Part shown: in pieces, positions 18,547 to 26,153 of the stretch | Position numbering within the stretch: position 1 is the first letter of the stretch | Layout of the letters: every line of letters starts with the position of its first letter | Translations under genes and position numbers: made by a program | Notes under the pieces: generated by a model | Databases searched by the model: none | What the model was told of the DNA's origin: nothing | The model's input: the letters and a program-made list of their open reading frames with translations, nothing else | Assembly (NCBI RefSeq): GCF_000235565.1 | Contig: NC_017527.1 | Coordinates: 744,001-808,000, forward strand | Source: Methanothrix harundinacea 6Ac | Lineage (GTDB): Archaea > Halobacteriota > Methanosarcinia > Methanotrichales > Methanotrichaceae | DNA length: 64,000 nt | Direction: 5' to 3'

Positions 18547-19272
18547 TCATCGGACCCGGCCGCCCTTCTCCTCGACGGCGAACTCCTTTATGTCGAGGAA
18601 CCGGAGCATCCCTCGAGAGACCGCCTCCGCCTCCTCGATTCTGAGACTATTTTCGAAGATGGGGCCGTCGAGGACTAGGGTGTGAAACTCGCCATTCTCG
18701 CCGCAGGGGTCGATGGAGGGGTCGAGGGCTTTCAGCTCCGAGACGAAGCTTCCATCGATCCGGCGGCCGAGCCACTCGTCGCCGAGGAGGTCGGACCGGA
18801 CCGCGACGATCGCCGCCTCAAAGCCGGAGGCGAGAAGCTCCCCGATGACCTCTTCAGAGTCCATCATCCAGATCGGCATCATCGGCTCTATGCCGAGGTC
18901 GGCAGAGATCCGGAGGACGAGGGCGTCGTGGGTCTTTATGTGGCCGAAGATGGCGGTCCCGATCCTCCTTCCCCGGCCCCTCTCGGCCTCGTCGAGCTGG
19001 CGAACGATCCGCTTGAACTCCTCCTCGTACGAGAAGAAGCCGGTCCGGATCAGGGGCAGCCCCATCGATTCCGCCTGGGCGGCGAGGAGGGCGGCCTTCA
19101 CCTCGTGGGCCCCCTCCCGGCCTCTATTCCAGAAGGAGAGGAGGTAACCCACCTTCACCCCCGCCTCCATCGCCCTGTAGGCGGCAAGGCACCCGTCCTT
19201 CCCCCCGGTCCAGGAGGCGACGGCGATGGCCTCTCCCGCCAGGTCGGCCTCCTTCCCCGGATCCCTCCTCAT
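18547..19272 (-). CDS. Dph6-like N-type ATP pyrophosphatase
   Basis: About 241 residues. The N-terminal PP-loop VASWTGGKDGCLAAY (near residue 18) and the segment IRTGFFSYEEEFKRI match the diphthine-ammonia ligase (DUF71/MJ0570) family. TAIFGHIKTHDALV and PMMPIWMMDSEE follow, the latter resembling the family's P-x-W motif. The family adenylates its substrate and, in Dph6, adds the final amide of diphthamide on EF-2. This protein is single-domain, as in many archaea. dph2, for an early step, lies far away at 58414. ATG 19272 has GGAGGGAGG seven bases upstream; GTG 19278 is an alternative. It directly follows the winged-helix gene. Other roles, such as cobalamin-related amidation, cannot be excluded. 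Confidence 0.75.
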   Translation of the reverse strand: MRRDPGKEADLAGEAIAVASWTGGKDGCLAAYRAMEAGVKVGYLLSFWNRGREGAHEVKAALLAAQAESMGLPLIRTGFFSYEEEFKRIVRQLDEAERGRGRRIGTAIFGHIKTHDALVLRISADLGIEPMMPIWMMDSEEVIGELLASGFEAAIVAVRSDLLGDEWLGRRIDGSFVSELKALDPSIDPCGENGEFHTLVLDGPIFENSLRIEEAEAVSRGMLRFLDIKEFAVEEKGGRVR

Positions 19273-19274
19273 CT

Positions 19275-19742
19275 TCACCCTCCTCCCTCCAGGGTGGAGA
19301 CTATCCTTCGGTCGAGGGCCCCGGCCGCCTCTCGGACCTCCTCCCCCTCGGCGGCCAAAAGCTTCGCCAGATCCCGCCGGAGGGGCCCGATCCGGAGCGC
19401 CTCCTCCTCCGCCGGCAGCCCCCGGGCCGCCGAGACCGCCTCCTCCATCCGGGCGAGCCTCCTCCTTTGGGGGTCGTCCTGGAGGGCGTCGATGAGCCCC
19501 GACAACGCCGCCGCCGCCCTATCCCCCCGGGGCGTCAGGGCGAGCCTCCGGATCCTCCCCTCCGGCTCCGAGGTGACGAGGCCCATCCCCTCCATGGCCG
19601 CCAGGACCTTCAGGGTGTGGGGGACGGTCGAGTCGATCGCCTTCGCGACGGCGGAGACGTAGGCGGGGTCCAGCTCCCGGATGGCGAGGAGGGCCATCGC
19701 CGGCTTATCCCTCAAGAAGAAGAGCTCAGGCCCCCCCTTCAT
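19275..19742 (-). CDS. Winged-helix transcription regulator
   Basis: About 155 residues. The N-terminal winged helix-turn-helix reads as helix (PAMALLAIREL), turn (DPAYVSAVAKAI), recognition helix (VPHTLKVLAAMEGMGLV) and wing (GRIRRLALTPRGDRAA), the MarR/ArsR-like arrangement. The C-terminal half is a charged helix, likely for dimerisation. ATG 19742 has GAGGTG seven bases upstream; TTG 19745 and GTG 19751 are weaker. The stop lies two bases before the Dph6-like ATG, so the pair forms an operon. Its target genes cannot be read from the sequence. Confidence 0.75.
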   Translation of the reverse strand: MKGGPELFFLRDKPAMALLAIRELDPAYVSAVAKAIDSTVPHTLKVLAAMEGMGLVTSEPEGRIRRLALTPRGDRAAAALSGLIDALQDDPQRRRLARMEEAVSAARGLPAEEEALRIGPLRRDLAKLLAAEGEEVREAAGALDRRIVSTLEGGG

Positions 19743-19777
19743 CAATCCCACCTCGGCCGCCGTATCCGGGGGATTCC

Positions 19778-20662
19778 TCAGGGCTCAGGGAAGCCCTCTC
19801 CCTCCGGAAGGTCGGGGGGGAGGACGGGGGCGGACCTCGCCTCCTCCGGGAGGAGGACCACCACCGGCTCGCCGTAGCCCCCAAACCGCCTCACCTCCAG
19901 GGTTTCGATCACGATCTCCATACCGCCGGCCGCCTCCGGGGGCATCCTCAGGATCCCCGGCCCGGCGGAATAGACGGCAGAGATCCGGCTCTCCACCGGG
20001 AGCCCCGTCTCCTCCGAGACGAGGACGGTCCATTCCAGCTCCGATCCCCTCTCAAAGAGGCGGTCCATCTCGATCAAGAGGGGGATTCTGGGGTCGATGG
20101 AGCTGATCTGCCCCAGCATGATCCCGAAGGCGGTGTCCTCGTCGGGGGCGACCTTGAGGCTCCAAACCCTCTCGCCGTCGACCCGGTCCGTCCCCTCAAC
20201 GGCCACCTCGCCCCGATCGATCATCTCCATCATATGGGCGAGCTGATCGGTCTTCTCCATCCTGAAGGCCGGGTCCGGCTCCAGGAGGCCGATCCACTCC
20301 CCTCCCATCCTCTGGTACCGGGTGTTCTTCAGGAAGTAGACCTCGACGGCATCGTCGGCGGTCCGGTCCCCGGCGAGGGTCGTCCTCCTCGACTCGATCT
20401 TCTCCATCGAGCTGAAGCCGGTGAGGTTGATCTCCCCCCTCCACCGGAGGGAGATCCTCTCCCCCTCCAGGGACCCCTCTCCGCTGAAGTTCCGGTACTC
20501 GACGGTCTGGTCCATCTCGATCTCGAACCGATAGGATTCGAGATCTTCGACCGCCTCCGCCATCATCCCCCTCACCTCCTCCTCCGTCGGCGCCGGCTCC
20601 CTCTCGAGGCATCCGGCGAAGGCCACCGCTGCCAGGGCCACCAAGAGCAAGATCCTCTTCAC
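19778..20662 (-). CDS. Exported lipoprotein, LolA/LppX-like in outline
   Basis: About 294 residues starting MKRILLLVALAAVAFAGC, a lipoprotein signal peptide with lipobox AFAG-C, so it should be anchored outside the membrane by the cysteine. The mature part is rich in antiparallel beta strands (YRFEIEMDQTVEY, GEINLTGFSSMEKI, TRYQRMGGEWIGL), resembling archaeal LolA-like lipoproteins that bind lipid-like ligands. I cannot name the family with certainty. GTG 20662 is selected because GAGGGGG lies five bases before it and it gives a normal signal peptide; ATG 20686 would add eight residues. It lies between purC and the winged-helix gene on the same strand. Confidence 0.72.
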   Translation of the reverse strand: MKRILLLVALAAVAFAGCLEREPAPTEEEVRGMMAEAVEDLESYRFEIEMDQTVEYRNFSGEGSLEGERISLRWRGEINLTGFSSMEKIESRRTTLAGDRTADDAVEVYFLKNTRYQRMGGEWIGLLEPDPAFRMEKTDQLAHMMEMIDRGEVAVEGTDRVDGERVWSLKVAPDEDTAFGIMLGQISSIDPRIPLLIEMDRLFERGSELEWTVLVSEETGLPVESRISAVYSAGPGILRMPPEAAGGMEIVIETLEVRRFGGYGEPVVVLLPEEARSAPVLPPDLPEGEGFPEP

Positions 20663-20768
20663 CAAAATCCCCCTCTTCCCTCCCATCGGCCCCCCCGCCC
20701 CTCGGCCCTCCGGGCCGAAGGAGGGCGACCTCCCCGGTCTGGGGCAAAGCCTCACGAGCGGCCCTTCC

Positions 20769-21683
20769 TCATCCGGAGCTCTCGAACTTCTCCCCGGTGA
20801 TCATCTCGAAGAGCCTGATGTATATCTCGCTCGTGGTGGCGACGACCTCCTCGGGGAGGGGCGGTATATCGGGCTCCGCTTCTCCCTTATCCCGGGCCCC
20901 GTAGAGCCGGTCCTTGTACCCGGTCCTCCGGTAGTGCTGGCGGACGTGCTCCTTGGAGAGGTCGACGAACTCCCCCTCCTGATACTTCGCCCTGTCCCAG
21001 AACCGGTCCTCGTCGGCGGTCCCGAAGACGTCGATCACCATCAGCTCCCTATCACCATCGAAGGCGAACTCCTTCTTCCCATCGACGTGGATGAGCCCCC
21101 GGGGCTCCACCTCTCTTCTTATATCCTCGTCGATCCTGAGGACCGTCTCGCAGATGGCCTCGTACTCCTGGGGGGTGATGCCGGCGAGCTTCAGCGCCTC
21201 GCCCCGGTCGAGGAGCCTGTCCACCCTCTCCAGCTTCGTCGATACCTCGATGAACGGATCGGGGAGGGGCTCGCCGTACTCGACCTTATGCCCCCCGGGG
21301 AAGCCCAGCTCCTCGGGGCCGACCTTCCCGGTGACGAGCCTGTCGAAGATCGATCCCGCCGCGTACCACCGGCAGATCACCTCCAGGGGGATCAGGTAGT
21401 TCCTGGATCCAGGCCCGATGTCCTCAGGCTGGATCACGTCGACCTTCTTGACCAGCATCCCGTTGGGGGGGAGGAACTCCTCGAAGTGGGTCTTTATCCC
21501 CATCCTCTTCGCCCGGTTGAACCAGTGGACCCCCTCCCGGCAGAGGGTCTCCCCCTTGTGGGGGATGAGGGTCGGGATCACCTTATCGAAGACGGATATC
21601 CTGTCCGTGAACCTGAACTCCAGCTCCCGGCCGAGGTCGTAGACCTCCTTGACCGAGCCCTTCCTCAGAGGCTTCCTTTCCAT
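20769..21683 (-). CDS. purC: Phosphoribosylaminoimidazole-succinocarboxamide (SAICAR) synthase
   Basis: 304 residues, the length of a single-domain PurC of the longer type. The start KGSVKEVYDLG is the nucleotide-binding loop. FTDRISVFDKVIPTLIPHKG and ICRWYAAGSI are conserved substrate-site segments. HVDGKKEFAFDG and LMVIDVFGTADEDRFW complete the ATP-grasp core. The enzyme joins aspartate to CAIR with ATP in purine synthesis in the cytoplasm. The ATG has GGGGGG four bases upstream. No other pur gene is adjacent. The neighbour upstream is a secreted protein gene, so co-transcription is possible but functionally unrelated. Confidence 0.95.
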   Translation of the reverse strand: MERKPLRKGSVKEVYDLGRELEFRFTDRISVFDKVIPTLIPHKGETLCREGVHWFNRAKRMGIKTHFEEFLPPNGMLVKKVDVIQPEDIGPGSRNYLIPLEVICRWYAAGSIFDRLVTGKVGPEELGFPGGHKVEYGEPLPDPFIEVSTKLERVDRLLDRGEALKLAGITPQEYEAICETVLRIDEDIRREVEPRGLIHVDGKKEFAFDGDRELMVIDVFGTADEDRFWDRAKYQEGEFVDLSKEHVRQHYRRTGYKDRLYGARDKGEAEPDIPPLPEEVVATTSEIYIRLFEMITGEKFESSG

Positions 21684-21776
21684 CGTCCCCCCATCTCCTG
21701 GCAGATGGATAACTCTTTTGCTGAACGGAGGTCCGGCGGAGATCTTCGCAAGGTGAAGACCTTCAGATAGGGATGG

Positions 21777-22385
21777 CTAAGACCACGCCCCCACCCCGGA
21801 GGCCGGGCCCCGGGATGATGGGGGCGGCAGGACCCCTCCGGGGTGGAGGGGGGAGGACGCCCCGCCGGGGGGTCCGGCCCAGGAGCCCCGGGCTTCGCCG
21901 GTTCCAAGAAGCGCCCCCGGCGCATAGATGGCGTACCTCCCCCCAGCCGGGCTCGTCGAGAGGCCGATCCAGAGCCTGACGAGGACCGGCTCTCCCAGGA
22001 CTACGCACCGGAGGTCCAGCTGGTTATAGGTCACCTCCCCGGCGGCGGCGACCTGCTGGAGGCGTACGCCCGTGGTCATCGTCCCCTCGCCGAAGATCTG
22101 GCCTTCGGCCTGGTAGAGGGTGAGGTCCAGCCTCCGGGGCGCCTCCCCCTCCAGGGTGATCGTCCAGACCCCCGCGGCTTCGGAGGCCCTCGGCCCGGGC
22201 GCCGGCCAGGGGGGGACCCTGTCAGCAGATAGGTTCATGATCCCGAGGAGGTAGCCCTCGGTATGGTGGACGTCGGCGATCCTCAGGCCTTCGATCCCGA
22301 GCCACTCGTTCCCGTAGTATCCGTAAGCCGACGCCGGAAGGGAGGCGGCGAAGATCGCAGCCGTCAAAGCCAGAAGAATTTTCAT
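21777..22385 (-). CDS. Secreted protein, third of three tandem paralogues
   Basis: 202 residues with a signal peptide (MKILLALTAAIFAASLPASA). After it, NEWLGIEGLRIADVHHTEGY matches the start of the 23138-23833 paralogue. The core GVWTITL, RRLDLTLYQAEGQIFGEGTM, TTGVRLQ and QLDLRCVVLGEPVLVRL follows the family pattern of paired beta strands. The end is Gly/Pro-rich and lacks the G-x-Y-x-A-Y...W-x-G-x-x-x-GSR ending that the other two have, which looks like C-terminal decay or extension. AGGAGGG lies ten bases before ATG 22385. Family not recognised; I infer a small extracellular beta-barrel or sandwich. Confidence 0.72.
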   Translation of the reverse strand: MKILLALTAAIFAASLPASAYGYYGNEWLGIEGLRIADVHHTEGYLLGIMNLSADRVPPWPAPGPRASEAAGVWTITLEGEAPRRLDLTLYQAEGQIFGEGTMTTGVRLQQVAAAGEVTYNQLDLRCVVLGEPVLVRLWIGLSTSPAGGRYAIYAPGALLGTGEARGSWAGPPGGASSPLHPGGVLPPPSSRGPASGVGAWS

Positions 22386-22438
22386 ATCACAAAACCCTCC
22401 TAAAAGTCCGGGGGAAAAAAGATGATATTGGCCTCCGG

Positions 22439-23068
22439 TCAGGCCATGGCGCTTCCGCCCGATACCCCCATCCCTACTCTGACCGTACCGGAGGAGTCCC
22501 CCGGGGCGGTCAGGGCGGTGGGGTAGAAGCGGCTCCCATTGCAGTTTCCGGCCCAGGTGACGCCGTAGGATGAGTAGGCGGTGTAGGTGCCGAAGATGCT
22601 GTTTCCGCTCACCATCGTCCGGAGCCTGTACATGTTGTCTCCGCCGACGGTGACGAGGCGGAGGGATAGGGAGGACCCTTCCACCGACCCCGCCGCCGTC
22701 ACATCCTGGAAGCTGACCCCCGTGGTCAGGACCCCCCTGCCGAAGACCTCGTTTCCGATCTGGTAGAGGGTGAGGTCTGAGCTCCTCGATTCGGTGTCGA
22801 CGAGGTTGAGGGTCCACCTTCCGGCGACCGCAGCCCAGGGCGACCCCGGGGTCGTCGTCGGCGGGGTGTATACGTTGCCTCCGCCGGCGGCACCGGGGCT
22901 CATCCCGGTGACGGGATCGATGTAAAAGAGGGACTCGTTCCTGAAGGAATCCCTGATATCCGCCCGGAGCTGGCTTCCGGTCAGGTCGTCCAGATTCGGG
23001 CCGTCGGCCGCCCCTGGATGGGCGAGGGCTGCCAGGGCGATCACGGTCAAAGCTATTTGAAGTCTCAT
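22439..23068 (-). CDS. Secreted protein, second of three tandem paralogues
   Basis: 209 residues with a signal peptide (MRLQIALTVIALAALAHPGAA). A linker (residues 22-75) contains VYTPPTTTPGS. The family domain then runs: GRWTLNLVDTESRSSDLTL, YQIGNEVFGRGVL, TTGVSFQDVTAAGSV, LSLRLVTVGGDNMYRL, GNSIFGTYTAYSSYG and WAGNCNGSR. An ideal AAAGGAGGT site precedes the ATG. The short spacers to the flanking paralogues suggest one operon. Function unknown; the repeated short strands suggest an eight-stranded barrel-like fold, which is inference. Confidence 0.75.
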   Translation of the reverse strand: MRLQIALTVIALAALAHPGAADGPNLDDLTGSQLRADIRDSFRNESLFYIDPVTGMSPGAAGGGNVYTPPTTTPGSPWAAVAGRWTLNLVDTESRSSDLTLYQIGNEVFGRGVLTTGVSFQDVTAAGSVEGSSLSLRLVTVGGDNMYRLRTMVSGNSIFGTYTAYSSYGVTWAGNCNGSRFYPTALTAPGDSSGTVRVGMGVSGGSAMA

Positions 23069-23137
23069 TTCGCGTAAACCTCCTTTATCGTAATGGTGAT
23101 GGATGGGGCCGGGCCCCGGACCCGGCCTCAGGTTGGC

Positions 23138-23833
23138 TCAAGCCCTTCGAGAGCCGGAGACCGTCCCCGACCAGTTGGACCCGTCGGTCCCGTAGGCGGA
23201 GTAGCTCCCGGAGACGAGGTTTCCAGTGAGGGTGAGGTCGAAGCGGTATAGAGAGACCGAATCGAGGGAGACGAGGTCTAGGACGAGCCCATCTCCGACG
23301 ACGGTTCCGCTGGCCGCCGCCTGGCTCGCGGATGAGAGCCCCGAGGGGGGCTGGTTCAGCCAGTCGATCATCGACTCGATCCCCCGGTCCCCCGTGGAGG
23401 AGCCGACGGCCTCCGATCCGCTCGCAGGTCCTAAGACCCCCTTACCGAAGACGAGGTCTCCCGTCTGGTGGAGGGCGAGGTCGAGGGTCCTGGTGGTGCT
23501 CTCCGTCACCGCCAGGGACCATCTCCCCGAGAAGTTGGAGGGCTCCTCCGCCTCCACCTCCGCCGGCGCCGTCGTCCCGGTGGAGGTGCCGATGGCGTAC
23601 ACCTCCCTTCTGGCCCCCGGGGTCGGCAGGGTGGCTATCCCTCCGTCGGTGGGCCTCAGGGTCGTATTATTCGCCGGGCTGCTCCCGGCCTTCTCTAGGT
23701 ACTCCGCGGTGTTGTTCACGTCGGCTATGCTCATGCTCCACCCTCCGAGCCAGTCCTGGAGGGCCTGGCCGGCGGAGAGGATCGATATGAAGATGACGAG
23801 AGATAGCAGAGCTCTCTTGCCGTTTATAGTCAA
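23138..23833 (-). CDS. Secreted protein, first of three tandem paralogues
   Basis: 231 residues. It starts at TTG because an in-frame TAA sits just two codons upstream and the N terminus is a signal peptide (RALLSLVIFISILSAGQA). The conserved start DWLGGWSMSIADVNNTAEYL is shared with the 21777 paralogue. The core repeats GRWSLAV, RTLDLALHQTGDLVFGKGVL, LVLDLVSLDSVSLYRFDL and GNLVSGSYSAYGTDGSNWSG. An inserted stretch (MIDWLNQPPSGLSS) separates strands 4 and 5. It lies at the 5' end of the three-gene run. Unknown family. Confidence 0.72.
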   Translation of the reverse strand: MTINGKRALLSLVIFISILSAGQALQDWLGGWSMSIADVNNTAEYLEKAGSSPANNTTLRPTDGGIATLPTPGARREVYAIGTSTGTTAPAEVEAEEPSNFSGRWSLAVTESTTRTLDLALHQTGDLVFGKGVLGPASGSEAVGSSTGDRGIESMIDWLNQPPSGLSSASQAAASGTVVGDGLVLDLVSLDSVSLYRFDLTLTGNLVSGSYSAYGTDGSNWSGTVSGSRRA

Positions 23834-23910
23834 ATCTTAACCCCCGTTCCCTTTAGGTGAACTTCAGGGTATAAAATCATTTGGTCATCAAAAACCGCTT
23901 TCGGTGAGGG

Positions 23911-25062
23911 TCATCTCTCCGGATCGAAGATCTCAGGATGGGCCCGCCTGAACTCCTCATCCTTCATCATGCACCCCTTTGGCCTTCTCCGGAGCCAGCG
24001 GTCCCGGCCCATATCCCTCCAGATATCCCGGAGGCTTCTATCCCGGACGTTCCCGAAGGGGGTGGGCATGTAGGCGCAGGGGAGGACGTCCCCGGAGGCG
24101 TCGACGTGGAGCCACCTCCTCCCCGCAAAGCAGCCGAACATCTCGGGGCCGAGGAGGTAGGGGAAGGCCGAGACCCGGGGCCCATCGGGCAGGCGGTTCT
24201 TATCGAGGTGGAACCGGCCGAGCCGCTCGACATCCGCCGCCGTCAGGACCTCGTCGGCGTGGGAGGACCACCTCCCCACCGCCACGATCTCGTAGAGGGA
24301 GAGTTCCTGGACCGAGAGCTCCGCCGCCAGGGAGTAGGCCTCCTCCAGTTGGTCGATGTTCATGGGAGAGGCGACCATGAAGAGGTCGACCATCAGCCCC
24401 GCATTCAGGGCGTTTCTTATCCCGGCGAGGGCGTCGGAGAAGGCCCCCTCCCGGCCGCGGAACCGGTCGTGGTCCTCGGGGCGGGGGCTGTCGATGGAGA
24501 TCCTGACGGCGTAGAGCCCCGCCCCCTTCAGGGCCCTCGCCCGCTCCTCGGTGAGGCCGAAGCCGCTGGAGAAGGTGGTGGTGATCGCCCTCTCGTCGAC
24601 TCCGGCCACCAGCTCCGGGAGGTCCCGCCTCAGCATCGGCTCGCCGCCGTCGAAGGTGATCAGGTAGGAGCCGAGCTCCAGGGCCTCGCCGATCGCCCTC
24701 GATATATCTCCGGAGGCGAGGACCTCCCCCCCCCGGGAGGGGGCGCTGCAGTGGAGGCAGTCGTTGGGGCAGGCGCGGATGATCCCGATGGAGAACTGGT
24801 CGGGGACCTTTCGCCGGGTCAGGGCCGCCACCTGGGAGGAGATCATCCGGTCGAAGGCGAGGCTGGGAGCGGGGGGGATCCAGGTGGAGAAGACGATTCC
24901 CTCGGGGCCGGAGCTGATCGGCTTCTCGCCGGCGAAGGTCTCGTTGATCTTCCTCATGACCGGGGCCGCGACCCGGGAGAGGGGGCCCGTCGCCCGGAAG
25001 GCGATCTTCTCCCCCTCGGTCTCGGCCTCTATCTTCAACAGCGGCCTTTTTGCGACTTGCAT
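23911..25062 (-). CDS. Radical SAM protein with SPASM-like C terminus
   Basis: About 383 residues. The radical SAM cluster motif is CPNDCLHC (C-x3-C-x2-C), about residue 100, followed by the SAM-binding FDGGEPMLR. The C-terminal SPASM-like segment has cysteines in FGCFAGRRW, VLPCAYMP and KGCMM, with the usual GDVLPC and FGNV-RD-S-RDIW features. Such proteins often modify peptides or make cofactors. About 95 residues before the motif form an extra N-terminal domain. ATG 25062 overlaps the end of the prenyl synthase gene by 28 bases, implying coupling; GTG 25074 is an alternative. Because of the coupling a role in lipid or quinone-type (methanophenazine) chemistry is possible but unproven. No precursor peptide gene is seen nearby. 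Confidence 0.85.
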   Translation of the reverse strand: MQVAKRPLLKIEAETEGEKIAFRATGPLSRVAAPVMRKINETFAGEKPISSGPEGIVFSTWIPPAPSLAFDRMISSQVAALTRRKVPDQFSIGIIRACPNDCLHCSAPSRGGEVLASGDISRAIGEALELGSYLITFDGGEPMLRRDLPELVAGVDERAITTTFSSGFGLTEERARALKGAGLYAVRISIDSPRPEDHDRFRGREGAFSDALAGIRNALNAGLMVDLFMVASPMNIDQLEEAYSLAAELSVQELSLYEIVAVGRWSSHADEVLTAADVERLGRFHLDKNRLPDGPRVSAFPYLLGPEMFGCFAGRRWLHVDASGDVLPCAYMPTPFGNVRDRSLRDIWRDMGRDRWLRRRPKGCMMKDEEFRRAHPEIFDPER

Positions 25063-25892
25063 TCCTCTCCCCACATGTCTACGATGCTTCCGAGCCTCGC
25101 CTTGACCTCCTCGTCCCCCCCCGCCTCGGCGAGGGACCCCTTCGCGGCGCGGCAGTGCTCCCGGATCGCCTCGGCGCAGAGGCGGACCGTCGCCTCCGCC
25201 GAGTGGTCCCTCCGGTATATAACCGGAAGGGTGGCGGAGGTCTTAGCCGAAGACTTCCCCTTCTCCATCCCCAGAAACTCGTTCAGGTCGTCGGCGATCT
25301 GGTAGGCGAGGCCCAGGTGTCTCCCGTACCTCTCGAAGAGGGCGACGTCTTCGGCGCCTGCCCCTGCTATCATGCAACCGATCTTGGAGGAGGCGGAGAT
25401 GAGCGACGCCGTCTTCTTGCATATGCAGATGTAGTAGTCCTCGGGGGTCGTCCTGCTGGCGAGGTCGAGCATCTCCCCCTCCGACATCTCGACGCAGGCC
25501 TGGGAGAAGGCCTCGATCACAGGCTGGCGGTAGCCGGAGATGAGGCCGATGGACCTGGATATCAGGTAGTCGCCGCAGAGGAGGGCGGCCTCCATCCCGT
25601 ACCTCTTAAAGGCGCTCTCGGCTCCCCGCCGCTCGATCCCCCCGTCGAGGATGTCGTCGTGGACGAGGGAGGCGGCGTGGACGAGCTCCAGGGCGAGGGA
25701 GGCTTTGACCGAATAGGCGGGGTCGCAGCCGAAGGCCTCCGAGGAGAGGACGAGGATGAGGGGCCTGACCCGCTTCCCGGGGGTGTTGAGGACGTACCTG
25801 ATCACCTCCCCCAGCCCCGAGGCAGGAAGCGTCTCCGTCAGCCCCAAAAGCTCCCCGTTGATCAGATGGTACTCGTCCCAGGCCTCGAACAT
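25035..25892 (-). CDS. Trans-polyprenyl diphosphate synthase
   Basis: About 285 residues. The first aspartate-rich motif is LVHDDILD (about residue 78) followed by RRG. The second is YQIADDLNEF (about 215), with the last aspartate replaced by Glu relative to DDxxD. GKRVRPLILVLSSEAFG is the conserved Gly-Lys-Arg substrate site. The enzyme extends allylic diphosphates with isopentenyl diphosphate. Product length (geranylgeranyl for lipids versus a longer methanophenazine chain) cannot be read safely. A TAAATATTG box at about 25912-25920 fits a leaderless ATG at 25892; TTG 25916 would overlap that box. The radical SAM gene overlaps its 3' end. Confidence 0.88.
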   Translation of the reverse strand: MFEAWDEYHLINGELLGLTETLPASGLGEVIRYVLNTPGKRVRPLILVLSSEAFGCDPAYSVKASLALELVHAASLVHDDILDGGIERRGAESAFKRYGMEAALLCGDYLISRSIGLISGYRQPVIEAFSQACVEMSEGEMLDLASRTTPEDYYICICKKTASLISASSKIGCMIAGAGAEDVALFERYGRHLGLAYQIADDLNEFLGMEKGKSSAKTSATLPVIYRRDHSAEATVRLCAEAIREHCRAAKGSLAEAGGDEEVKARLGSIVDMWGEECKSQKGRC

Positions 25893-26153
25893 CTCTGAGG
25901 TGGTTTGCGGGATCAATATTTAGTTGTTGCGAAACATGACCTGCAGTTACGTATTTTTGATGAGGCCCCCTCCCTTGATCTTCGAGGCGTCTTCTCCGTT
26001 TTATCAGGATATTTCCATCAGGACTTACGCCTTTATCTAAAGAATACGCGGGCTGATGCCAACCTTATCCAGGATAACTGCATCGAATTTTGGATGGATT
26101 AGACAAAAGATATTATACTACTTATGCATAATCTGGAGGGAGGCGATTCTGAG

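Noticed and set aside
21750-21763. AAGGT-GAAG-ACCTT hairpin before purC
   Set aside because: Five base pairs only and no T-run; too weak to call a terminator or operator.
23938-25305. 455-codon frame opposite the radical SAM and prenyl synthase genes
   Set aside because: Shadow of two recognisable genes; the translation is rich in G, P, E and R without motifs.
25905-26102. 65-codon frame upstream of the laminin-B-like gene
   Set aside because: Overlaps the promoter of the prenyl synthase gene and has no start signal; too little support.
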